Shown here: positions 16,324 to 23,888 of the stretch, one piece after another
Numbering within the stretch: the first letter of the stretch is position 1
Layout of the letters: the number at the start of each line of letters is the position of its first letter
Assembly (NCBI GenBank): GCA_023448955.1
Contig: JAEXJU010000349.1
Coordinates: 1-25,015, forward strand
Reading direction: 5' to 3'
Length of the DNA stretch: 25,015 nucleotides
DNA from: Bacteroidota bacterium
GTDB lineage: Bacteria; Bacteroidota; Bacteroidia; Flavobacteriales; Weeksellaceae
Made by a program: the position numbers and the translations under genes
The notes under the pieces: generated by a model
Database searches by the model: none
Seen by the model: only the letters and a program-made list of their open reading frames with translations
Told to the model about the DNA's origin: nothing

Positions 16324-17793
16324 TTATACATTTGACATCCAAACATACATATTAACCTCAGCCGGTATATTTAATTTTTTTCGCATTCTATATTTTTTAC
16401 TCTCAACGGCTCTGACTGACATAATTTTATAGGTCGCAATTTGTTTCGTGTCCAGATTAAGTCTTATGTAAGCACAAAATTCTATATCAGAAGATTTAAG
16501 AGTTGGATTGATTTTTAAAAGCTTAGAACTGAAATCCGGAAAGCTCTCCAAAAACTCTAAATAAAATGAATTATCATTTTTTTCAACCAGCTTTAGAAGT
16601 TTTGCCATTGATACAGGATCTTCTATCTTTTCGTAAGGAATATATGGCGTGATTTTCTTTATTTTGGGTTCTAATCTAGTTTTATTTACAGAAAGATAAA
16701 CAATCACAAGAATTACAATAACCAGAATTACAAAAATATAAATCCAAGTTTTACCAAAACTTTCAGAGTCACTAGATGGTTGTTTAGGTGAATATACTTT
16801 CTGTTTAAAATCATTAATATTTTGGGTTGTAAGTAAATCTAAACTATCTTTAAGTTTAATATCCTTATCCAAAAAGTACAATTTTTTCTTTAAATCATTT
16901 TTATCTCCATACACAGAAGCCAGCTTAGGATAAAGCATTTTTAATCTGAAATTATACCCGAGTGCTTTACAGATTTCAAGAGATTTATTATAATTTACAA
17001 GCGCACTATCCAGATAACTTTTGTTTGCTGACTTACTTTTATAATAAAAATAACCTTTAGCTTCATAATAATCTGCAGTGGCGTATTTCAATTCGCCCAT
17101 AACTTTGAGCTATTTTTCACCAATTTTGAGATATTTTTCTGCATCAGATAAACGATCAAGTTCTACACCAGTAGCAGCAGCCCACGCCGATGAAAAAAGC
17201 AGCCGATTAGCTTTTAGCTTTTTATCTTTTATATAAAAAGATTCTGAACAAACATTTTTGGCTATAGTTACTAAAGAATCTTTATAAGAATCTTTGGGAT
17301 ACTTATAACTTTCTACAGCCCACCATTTATAAATATCAATGACAATCTTTGCATTCCTTCTACTTTCCAAATCGGTTATTTTGGGTAAATAAGTCTTTGC
17401 CTGATTAAGGATTAAAATCGATTGTTTATAATTTTTCTCATTAAAGAAATTCTTGGATTCCAGACAAAGCGCATCAATAAACATTTTATAATCATCAACA
17501 TCAAGTGCCATTGGCTTCAAAATGTTGATGTGATCTATAGCTTGCGAAAAGTAAAGCAATCCACTTTCCAGCTCAGCCATTCTATAAAGCGCTTTAATCT
17601 GTCCTTGTATATAGTTTATTTCTTTCGCCTGATAATAAAGTTGTGAAGCTTTGGCAAGTCCTTCCTCATTAAAAAGTTTGTCGTTTGTAATAGCTTTTTG
17701 AATACTATCAATCTTTTTTTCAGTCATTTTCACCTGTGAAAAAACAAATGTGAAATTCAAGACTGATATGATTATAAATAAATTAAGTTTCAT
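16324..17793 (-). pseudogene. TPR / transmembrane / LuxR-like HTH regulator interrupted by an in-frame TAG
   Basis: Two open frames, 17110-17793 (227 aa) and 16324-17100 (258 aa), are in the same reading frame. They are separated only by TAG (17110-17112) and three codons (Leu-Lys-Val) before the next ATG. Read through, they make one 489-codon protein whose sequence runs smoothly across the stop (YLKIGEK, stop, LKVMGELKYA). Layout: signal peptide (MKLNLFIIISVLNFTFVFS), periplasmic tetratricopeptide-type helical repeats (about 20-335), one membrane helix (about 349-369, WIYIFVILVIVILVIVYL), then a cytoplasmic tail with a LuxR-like HTH (about 434-476, DTKQIATYKIMSVRAVESKK). Bacteroidota have many such membrane-tethered regulators. 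The stop may be a real nonsense mutation, a sequencing error, or tolerated by re-initiation at 17100, which would give a fragment that keeps the membrane helix and the HTH. The likely targets are the genes just downstream. Confidence 0.85.
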
Positions 17794-17808
17794 GAATTAT
17801 AAATATGA

Positions 17809-17816
17809 CAAAAATA
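17809..17816 (-). promoter_or_regulatory. Candidate -7 element for the TPR/HTH regulator
   Basis: The minus strand reads TATTTTTG (fits TAnnTTTG) with a TTG at 17839-17841, 22 bases upstream, close to the usual spacing. This would give a leader under 15 bases. The region is AT-rich, so chance is possible. Confidence 0.35.
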
Positions 17817-18034
17817 TGATTAATATATTATAATACTACAATTAATTAAATAATTGATAATTTATTTAATAATTATAAATATTTTCATCAATAAAATAAG
17901 TTAATAAAAGATTATTTTTCAGAACATGTAATAGCAAAACAGTTTGCCTTACAAACTAAGATTGAGATAAAGTAAAAGAAAAAGAAAAGTTTGATGAGAA
18001 GAATTATTATCCATTAGTTGTGTTATTAAGGACG

Positions 18035-18042
18035 CAAAAGTA
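18035..18042 (-). promoter_or_regulatory. Candidate leftward promoter far upstream of the regulator
   Basis: The minus strand reads TACTTTTG followed by CG, a good match to the Bacteroidota TAnnTTTG element, with a TTG at 18058-18060 (spacing 15, shorter than usual). A transcript from here would have about 235 bases before the regulator start. Confidence 0.4.
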
Positions 18043-18240
18043 AACCACAACACACTACAATTTTGCAGCAATACCACTTAATATGTCGCAAAAGCATCTC
18101 AATAAATACTCAAAAAAAACGCAAAGACAGGATTTGATGACCTAAAAATGCTTTTTTATTACAGATCATAATTAATATTGACAATTGATTAATATTTATA
18201 ACCATATTTCCTACAATTTTCAAATTCGTAAATTTGTATT

Positions 18241-20382
18241 GTGAATATCAATCAAACCGACCTTAATGAATTAGAGTTTCCGGAACTGCTTTCGGAAATA
18301 GCACCGTTTGCATACTCGCCGAAAACGGCAGAAAAAATAATGGAGCTTCGTCCTATGGAAATAGATGAAGCCGAAATTTCCCTGAAAAAAACCTCAGAAT
18401 TCCTCACCAGCCTAGAAAGTTCTAACGCTATTCCTTTTGATGAGTACGAAGACATCGAAGAAGAACTGAAACTGATGCGGATAGAAAATTACCGCTTAGA
18501 GAATCAATCATTTATCAAAATAAAGACGATTACCGAGCAAATCGGGAAATTACAAAAATTCTTCCCTCAGCTTTCGGAAGCGTTTCCGACGTTATTGGAA
18601 GAAATCAAAGATTTGGAATTCCGTAAAGAAATCATTGATAAAGTTGATAAAGTATTCAATAGATTTGGCGAAGTCAAAAGCGAAGCTTCTACCATTCTGA
18701 AAACTTTACGAACAGAAATCCAACACGCCAGAAAAGCTATTGATCAGAATTTTAACCGGTCATTGTCTACCTATTCAGAATTTTTGGAAGATATCCGGGA
18801 AACTATTGTAGATGACCAACGCGTTTTGGCCGTGAAATCCGGATTCAAAAAAAGAGTAAACGGGCGTGTTTTGGGAATTTCCAAAACGGGTTCTATTACC
18901 TATATACAGCCGGAAAGTGTAGTTAAACACTACTTCAAACTTAAAGAAAATCAAGAAGAAGAAAAAAAAGAAATAGATAAAATCCTTCGAAAACTGACTG
19001 CGGAATTGGCAGAATTCCAACCACAACTTTCGGATTATCAGACTTATATTTTTGATTTGGATTTGATAAGGGCCAAAGCAAAATTTGCTGAAAAAGTAAA
19101 CGGAATTTTACCAAAAATCAACAGACATCAGACCTTGCGTCTGAAAGATGCTTTTCACCCGCTGCTTTACATCCGTAATAAAAACGAAAACAAAGCGATT
19201 TTTTCTCAGTCATTAACCTTAACCGAGCATAACAGAATTATTTGTATTTCTGGACCCAATGCTGGTGGAAAATCCATCACACTGAAGACCGTTGGATTAC
19301 TTCAACTGATGATCCAAAGCGGCATTCTGGTTCCGGTTCATCCAAGATCCGAGATGTTTTTCTTCGAAAGAATAATGACGGATATTGGCGACAATCAATC
19401 CATAGAAAATCATTTATCTACCTATTCTTCCCGACTGAAAAAAATGTCCGGAATGATACGCGAAGCAGATAATAAAACATTACTTCTGATAGACGAATTC
19501 GGGACTGGTTCCGACCCAGAATTGGGCGGCGCATTGGCAGAAAGTTTTATGGAATTTTTCTATGACAAGAAAAGTTTCGGCATCATCACAACACATTACA
19601 CGAACATAAAACTGGTTGTGGAACAGCTTCCCTCAGCGACTAACGCCGCAATGCTTTTTGATGAACATTCTCTGGAACCACTTTATAAATTGGAAATAGG
19701 ACAAGCCGGAAGTTCTTTTACTTTCGAGGTAGCCGAGAAAAATAAAATCCCAAGATTCATAATAAAAAACGCTAGGAAAAAAGTAGAACACGATATTGTA
19801 AATCTAGACAAGACGATTGTAAAACTTCAGCAGGAAAAATATGAGGTAGAAAAACTGAAATCTAATCTTGCCGAAACCAAAGAATCTGTGGAAGACAAAC
19901 GCGACAATCTCCAGAAACTGAATGAGCAACTCCAGCAAAAGTTATTCAATTTTCAGAAATTGTACGAAGAAGAGCACAGAAAACTGCAATTCGGAAACAA
20001 GATAGAAGCCTTTATCGACAGTTACGTTAATGGAAAATCCCGAAAAGATGTGGTAAAAGATTTCGTGAAAATCTTGGAGCAGGAAAAATTTCGAAAACTT
20101 GGAACCGACAAGGATGAAAGCAAACGGCTGCAGGTTGTAAAAAGAAAAATAACCCAGCAACTGAAAAAAGTGGACATTCAGGAAAAAATTGCGGAAACAA
20201 ACGAAAAAATGGAAGAAAAACGCAAAGCTGAACGTGCAGTCTGGATGAAAACGGGTCAGCGTGTTCGGATCAAAGGAAGCGCCAGCGTTGGAACCATCGA
20301 GACAATATCTAAAAATAAAGTCATTGTGAATTATGGAACGTTTAAAACTACCATTAATCCAGATGAATTAGAGAGAATATAA
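18241..20382 (+). CDS. MutS2-type DNA-binding ATPase lacking an Smr domain
   Basis: The 713-aa protein starts at GTG, which fits the family N terminus (LEFPELLSEIAPFAYS). It has the MutS2 layout: N-terminal clamp/core region (about 1-300), ATPase domain with Walker A GPNAGGKS (338-345), signature STYSSRLKKM, and Walker B LLLIDEFGTGSD (D418, E419), then a long coiled coil (about 515-640) and a small KOW-like C-terminal barrel (about 668-713, GQRVRIKGSASVGTIE). MutS2 proteins act on branched DNA and recombination, and in some bacteria on collided ribosomes. The C-terminal Smr nuclease domain of the longer (about 780-aa) members is absent, and the gene ends cleanly at a terminator. A TAAATTTG at 18229-18236 would imply a nearly leaderless mRNA. 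Confidence 0.92.
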   Translation: MNINQTDLNELEFPELLSEIAPFAYSPKTAEKIMELRPMEIDEAEISLKKTSEFLTSLESSNAIPFDEYEDIEEELKLMRIENYRLENQSFIKIKTITEQIGKLQKFFPQLSEAFPTLLEEIKDLEFRKEIIDKVDKVFNRFGEVKSEASTILKTLRTEIQHARKAIDQNFNRSLSTYSEFLEDIRETIVDDQRVLAVKSGFKKRVNGRVLGISKTGSITYIQPESVVKHYFKLKENQEEEKKEIDKILRKLTAELAEFQPQLSDYQTYIFDLDLIRAKAKFAEKVNGILPKINRHQTLRLKDAFHPLLYIRNKNENKAIFSQSLTLTEHNRIICISGPNAGGKSITLKTVGLLQLMIQSGILVPVHPRSEMFFFERIMTDIGDNQSIENHLSTYSSRLKKMSGMIREADNKTLLLIDEFGTGSDPELGGALAESFMEFFYDKKSFGIITTHYTNIKLVVEQLPSATNAAMLFDEHSLEPLYKLEIGQAGSSFTFEVAEKNKIPRFIIKNARKKVEHDIVNLDKTIVKLQQEKYEVEKLKSNLAETKESVEDKRDNLQKLNEQLQQKLFNFQKLYEEEHRKLQFGNKIEAFIDSYVNGKSRKDVVKDFVKILEQEKFRKLGTDKDESKRLQVVKRKITQQLKKVDIQEKIAETNEKMEEKRKAERAVWMKTGQRVRIKGSASVGTIETISKNKVIVNYGTFKTTINPDELERI

Positions 20383-20384
20383 TA

Positions 20385-20408
20385 AAAGCGCAGAATAATC
20401 TGCGCTTT
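20385..20408. terminator. Bidirectional terminator between mutS2 and the convergent small gene
   Basis: AAAGCGCAGA (20385-20394) pairs perfectly with TCTGCGCTTT (20399-20408) around an ATAA loop, three bases after the MutS2 stop. It lies just before the end of the leftward gene at 20413. Confidence 0.9.
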
Positions 20409-20412
20409 CGTT

Positions 20413-20790
20413 TTATGCGTGAAAATGGTTTTTCACTTCTTCCAAAACCTGATCTTCGCTCAGTTGGGAATCTGTTCCCAGTTTGATATGGAGGTTTTTA
20501 TACTGTGGCGTTTCCAGAAGATGATTTCTTAATTCCTCCTGAGAAGTTCCAGGACCTGTCACATAAAGATCCGTACTGTTGGTTATCAGCTTTTCAATTT
20601 CTTTATAAAATTTGGCTTTGTTGGTTTGTTCCGCATTATTGGCAGCATTTTCACTGGAATTTCCGTGCTGCACATCTGCTTTTACAGTTTCTCTTACAGC
20701 AAATTCCGAAACTTCCTGACCATCGTGATTTGTCACTACAATTGCTTTTCTGCCGTCTATCCATAGTCCGGCTAATTTTTTATCCGTCAT
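20413..20790 (-). CDS. Small eRF1-domain-3-like (baeRF-like) protein
   Basis: The 125-aa cytoplasmic protein has an N-terminal strand pattern KLAGLWIDGRKAIVVTN, a charged middle with a polar Asn-rich stretch (HGNSSENAANNAEQTNK), then FYKEIEKLITNSTDLYVTGP and a helix ELRNHLLETP. The layout matches small bacterial proteins related to domain 3 of archaeal/eukaryotic release factor and Pelota (the baeRF or host-attachment-like group). The catalytic GGQ domain of true release factors is missing. The actual role is not known. The family assignment is from pattern memory and is moderately sure. It converges on mutS2. Confidence 0.55.
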   Translation of the reverse strand: MTDKKLAGLWIDGRKAIVVTNHDGQEVSEFAVRETVKADVQHGNSSENAANNAEQTNKAKFYKEIEKLITNSTDLYVTGPGTSQEELRNHLLETPQYKNLHIKLGTDSQLSEDQVLEEVKNHFHA

Positions 20791-20854
20791 AATTTTTAAA
20801 TTTAAACAGATAATTTCAAGGATTGTGCAAAAGTGATGTTAATAGAAGTTAAAG

Positions 20855-21469
20855 TTAATGATGATAAACATCCTCATACATCACTCCAGCTTCTATTTTG
20901 ATGGGTAATTTATTAACCTCAGGAACAATTGGGCAGTTATAATCGTAAGCATTATAAGCACAAAAAGGCTGATAAGACTTGTTAAAATCCAGGACAATTT
21001 CATTACCGTCCGGGATTTCCAGATCCATATATTTTCCGCCACCATAGGTTTCCTTGCCATTGGTCTCATCCCGAAACGGAAGAAAAAGATGATTCTTATA
21101 TTTTTCCATTTCTATCAGTCTCAGGTTTTGATAAATGGTCAGATTGTAAAAGTTCCCATCCATTTCGAATGTTGCAACACCATATTCCCGATACTTCTGA
21201 AACTGACCAGCAGAAGTGGGCAAATCAAACGGAACAGGATTTTCAACCTTTCTAAATTTCGCAACCACACGATATTTTAAGTTGATAGGAAAAAATGGAT
21301 GCGCCTTAAAATTCTTAAAATTATCACCTCGCAATGGCGTTTCTTTACGGTTAAGATATTCCTCATTCAGTTCTTTCTGGAACTTTTTTACAGCATCAAT
21401 ATTCTCTTTATCTGTCTGCGCATATGTAAATAAAGACAAAATAATAAACAGAAAACTTAATTTTTTCAT
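20855..21469 (-). CDS. DUF1684 family exported protein
   Basis: The 204-aa protein has a signal peptide (MKKLSFLFIILSLFTYA) followed by the DUF1684 pattern. Marks are a helix with KKFQKELNEEYLNR, then HPFFPINLKYRVVAKF, the DETNGKETYGGGKYMDL segment, and a C-terminal LDFNKSYQPFCAYNAYDYN followed by CPIVP. The biochemical function of the family is not established to my knowledge. No lipobox cysteine follows the signal peptide, so it is probably a soluble periplasmic or secreted protein. It stands alone: the upstream side is a dispersed repeat, the downstream side the small baeRF-like gene 65 bases away. Confidence 0.85.
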   Translation of the reverse strand: MKKLSFLFIILSLFTYAQTDKENIDAVKKFQKELNEEYLNRKETPLRGDNFKNFKAHPFFPINLKYRVVAKFRKVENPVPFDLPTSAGQFQKYREYGVATFEMDGNFYNLTIYQNLRLIEMEKYKNHLFLPFRDETNGKETYGGGKYMDLEIPDGNEIVLDFNKSYQPFCAYNAYDYNCPIVPEVNKLPIKIEAGVMYEDVYHH

Positions 21470-21487
21470 ACTTCTATATTATTAATA

Positions 21488-21613
21488 TTTTGGGCAGCTT
21501 AATCCGTCTTCCACTCTCGCTTTTTTCTGTCATTGCGTACAGAGTGAGGCAATCTGTAGAACTCCATCCACACTCGCAATGACAGAAAAAGAGCTCCGTT
21601 CAAGCCGGGCTGC
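21488..21613 (-). repeat. Dispersed palindromic repeat, copy 1
   Basis: This 126-bp element fills the gap after the AI-2E gene stop. A 16-bp perfect inverted repeat TTTTTCTGTCATTGCG (21522-21537) / CGCAATGACAGAAAAA (21575-21590) forms its core. Its two ends match copy 2 at 23763-23872: 17 of 19 bases at one end (21595-21613 vs 23763-23781) and 26 of 31 at the other (21488-21518 vs 23842-23872), in opposite orientation. The inner GTCATTGCG...GCAATGAC motif resembles a small palindromic repeat scattered in many bacterial genomes. Confidence 0.8.
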
Positions 21614-21630
21614 TGTAATTCGGAAACTAT

Positions 21631-22776
21631 TTATTCCTGGATTTCGTTTTCAGAATCAGTAATAATAGTTTCTACTTTAGATTTTTTTACCAGAAAATAC
21701 TTATCAAAAATCGTTTTGAAAACCGGAACTTCATCATCTTCACCCATCAGGAAACCCCAGGATTGCAAACCTTCTACTCTATCAAAAATAATTTTCATAA
21801 TCGCCAAAACAGGAATTGTAAGAAACATTCCCGCAATGCCCCAAAGCATCTCGCCAATCACCAAACCGATAATCACAATCAGCGAATTGATTTTCACTTT
21901 AGAGCCTACAACTCTAGGCATAATGATGTTGCCGTCAATCGCGTGAATCACAACAATCGCAATCACAATAAACAAAACGTGACTGATTCCGGAAGTTGCA
22001 AATGTAATCAAAGCACCAATCAATAACGCTGTAAAAATCCCGATGTACGGCAAAATATTCAAAATTCCCGTCAGGATAGCCAGCATAAAATTATATTTCA
22101 CACCGATTATCGTGTAGGCAATGAAAGAAAGAATCGTTACAATAATCATTTGCAGAAACAACCCAACCAGATATTTCTTAACCATAAACTGAATATTCTC
22201 CACAATCTCGAACACTGTTTTATGATGTGTCTCTGTAAAACTGGCCACTAAAAATTTAAGCAAATGTGTTCTGTACAGTAAGAAAAACAAGGTGAACAGA
22301 AAGGTAAAACCTGTCAGCATCAGAACATAACCAACCGAGGTCAGCGTTTTCTCAAGAATAGCCGTTCCTGTACTGATTGATTTTTTCAGCGTGTCATTCA
22401 GATATGTCAGCTGATCGTGTCTTCTCACTCCAAAAGTTTTTGAGATCCAACTCTGCAAGTTATCCGTAAGCTGAATAAACTGTTTCTGAAATTGCGGCCA
22501 GTCATTGGCGAGTTTGGCCACCTCAATCGACATGAGGTAAATAATTGCTCCAATGACTGCTAAAGCAAAGAAACTCGCTAAAATAGAAGACAAACCACGA
22601 GGAAATTTTAATTTATTTTCCATAAAACGGCAAAGTGGCATCAACAAAATCGCAATAAGCAGTCCAAGAACCATCGGAATCAAAATCTGTTGACCGATGA
22701 TCGCCAGAAAACCCAGAATAACAATACTGATAAGAATACTGGACAGCTTAAGATAGAAAGGATAAGTATGATTCAT
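21631..22776 (-). CDS. AI-2E family transporter (YdiK/TqsA/PerM-type permease)
   Basis: The 381-aa integral membrane protein has about eight hydrophobic segments: two at the N terminus (about 10-48), one at 62-84, one at 148-172, and a dense group from 205 to 340. A soluble region of about 60 residues (87-145) separates the halves. Family motifs are NILPYIGIFTALLIG, and VVGSKVKINSLIVIIGLVIG followed by GIAGMFLTIPVLAIMK. Characterised members export autoinducer-2 or exchange Na+ and H+; the substrate cannot be told here. The C-terminal 40 residues are charged and cytoplasmic. It is spaced 61 bp from the methyltransferase gene upstream on the same strand, with a short tandem repeat in the gap. 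Confidence 0.92.
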   Translation of the reverse strand: MNHTYPFYLKLSSILISIVILGFLAIIGQQILIPMVLGLLIAILLMPLCRFMENKLKFPRGLSSILASFFALAVIGAIIYLMSIEVAKLANDWPQFQKQFIQLTDNLQSWISKTFGVRRHDQLTYLNDTLKKSISTGTAILEKTLTSVGYVLMLTGFTFLFTLFFLLYRTHLLKFLVASFTETHHKTVFEIVENIQFMVKKYLVGLFLQMIIVTILSFIAYTIIGVKYNFMLAILTGILNILPYIGIFTALLIGALITFATSGISHVLFIVIAIVVIHAIDGNIIMPRVVGSKVKINSLIVIIGLVIGEMLWGIAGMFLTIPVLAIMKIIFDRVEGLQSWGFLMGEDDEVPVFKTIFDKYFLVKKSKVETIITDSENEIQE

Positions 22777-22784
22777 ATTATAGT

Positions 22785-22812
22785 GGTTAGAAGTTAGAGG
22801 TCAGAAGTTAGA
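22785..22812. repeat. Four 7-bp tandem units between AI-2E and methyltransferase genes
   Basis: GGTTAGAAGTTAGA is followed at once by GGTCAGAAGTTAGA. The stretch is four units of RGTYAGA with only small changes, located between the methyltransferase stop (22838) and the AI-2E start (22776). Confidence 0.8.
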
Positions 22813-22837
22813 TAAATTTCTCATTTTTTACAAAAAA

Positions 22838-23536
22838 TTATTTTCCGATAAGGAAAACTGCGGGAATTTTATGAAGTTCTGGCTTGTTTTTTTTCCAATC
22901 GCCAATTGTTTTAGTTTGGATAAATTCTGTTTCCGGATCATTAATATTAGCTGCTATACAGAGTTTGGTATTCGGATTGAGGAACTTGGTCAGATCTTCG
23001 AATAATGGATTATTTCTGTAAGGTGTTTCCATAAAAATCTGAGTAAATCCGGTTTTCTCCACCAGGTTTTCAAGATGCTGAATTTCCTTTTTCTTTTTAT
23101 CTTTCTCTATCGCTAAATAACCATTGAAAGAAAATTGTTGTCCGTTGAATCCACTCGCAATCAAAGCAAGAACAAAAGAACTTGGTCCGTTTACAGGAAT
23201 CACTTTGATATTATTTTTGTGAGACCAGCCCACCATAATATTTCCCGGATCACCGATGCAAGGCAAACCAGCTTCTGACAACAAGCCAAAATCTACACCT
23301 TGTTTCATGAGTTTCTGAGCTTCTCTTAAGTCGGCAGTTTCGGAATATTTATCCAGCAGGAATAATTTCAGGTCGGGTTGTTTTTTTTCCGGCGCAAAAA
23401 ATTTGATGACTTTTCTGGCTGTTTTTTCGTTTTCCACAAAATAATGATCCACATTCATTATAATATCTTTGATTGTTGGTGCAAAATAATCAACTGGGGA
23501 ATTCTCGGAAAGATAAGCTGGGATAAGGTATAGCAT
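22838..23536 (-). CDS. SAM-dependent methyltransferase of the tetrapyrrole methylase/RsmI family
   Basis: The chosen ATG gives 232 aa starting MLYLIPAYLSENSPVDYFAP. An ATG 20 codons earlier adds a non-family stretch. Family marks: the acceptor-binding N-terminal helix region, SEAGLPCIGDPGN (residues 87-99, where RsmI has S-D-A-G-T-P-x-x-S-D-P-G), VIPVNGPSSFVLALIASG (SAM-binding loop), FNGYLA, and ETPYRN (160-165, RsmI has E-S-x-x-R). RsmI 2'-O-methylates C1402 of 16S rRNA. This shorter protein is a paralogue group in Bacteroidota and lacks the RsmI C-terminal extension, so its substrate is uncertain. Confidence 0.88.
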   Translation of the reverse strand: MLYLIPAYLSENSPVDYFAPTIKDIIMNVDHYFVENEKTARKVIKFFAPEKKQPDLKLFLLDKYSETADLREAQKLMKQGVDFGLLSEAGLPCIGDPGNIMVGWSHKNNIKVIPVNGPSSFVLALIASGFNGQQFSFNGYLAIEKDKKKKEIQHLENLVEKTGFTQIFMETPYRNNPLFEDLTKFLNPNTKLCIAANINDPETEFIQTKTIGDWKKNKPELHKIPAVFLIGK

Positions 23537-23888
23537 TTTAAGTTTATTAATTATGTTATGTTCTATTGTCTTGAAACAAAAGAACCAAAAATTCAAGACT
23601 GTGGAAACTCAGCTAAAATATTGAATAAATTACTAAAAAATCTAAACTCGCTGCCAATGCTTTTCCAGCGACAGCTTCAAACAGTAGATTTTTCTTAACG
23701 TAATTTTTTCAATATTTCTTAACGCTTCCGTTTCCAATGTCATTATTTAAGTCGAATCACTCGCAGCCCGACTTGAGCGGAAATCCTTTTTTGCTTGCAC
23801 TTCAAGTTCTAATTAATCTGAAATCTTCTGCAAAAAAGATTGGGAGCGGAAGGCGGAAAAAGCTGCCCAAAACCAAATTATTGCTAAT
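23537..23888. other. 352-bp intergenic region upstream of the methyltransferase gene
   Basis: No gene is seen. It holds the dispersed repeat copy 2 at its right side, and a 10-bp direct repeat TTTCTTAACG (23691-23700 and 23715-23724) near its middle. No clear -7 element for the methyltransferase was found; the best is TTCTTTTG on the minus strand with one mismatch, near 23579. Confidence 0.55.
23763..23872 (+). repeat. Dispersed palindromic repeat, copy 2
   Basis: This 110-bp element lies 16 bases beyond the DctA stop. It starts GCAGCCCGACTTGAGCGGA and ends AAGCTGCCCAAAA, matching both ends of copy 1 in opposite orientation. Its inner part differs: a TTTTTTGC / GCAAAAAA inverted repeat replaces the CATTGCG palindrome. 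Together the two copies define an element with conserved ends and a variable middle. Confidence 0.78.

Larger units (their letters stand above)
17794..18240. other. 447-bp intergenic region between divergent regulator and MutS2 genes
   Basis: The left part (17794-17900) is extremely AT-rich. Two minus-strand -7 matches are present, at 17809-17816 and 18035-18042. A 21-codon minus-strand reading frame with a hydrophobic C-terminal half (18014-17949) lies downstream of the second, but is too short to support as a gene. No RNA gene is recognised. Confidence 0.55.

Noticed and set aside
23617..23716. Inverted repeat AATATTGAA / TTCAATATT in the methyltransferase upstream region
   Set aside because: Short AT-only arms 80 bases apart in AT-rich DNA are expected by chance.
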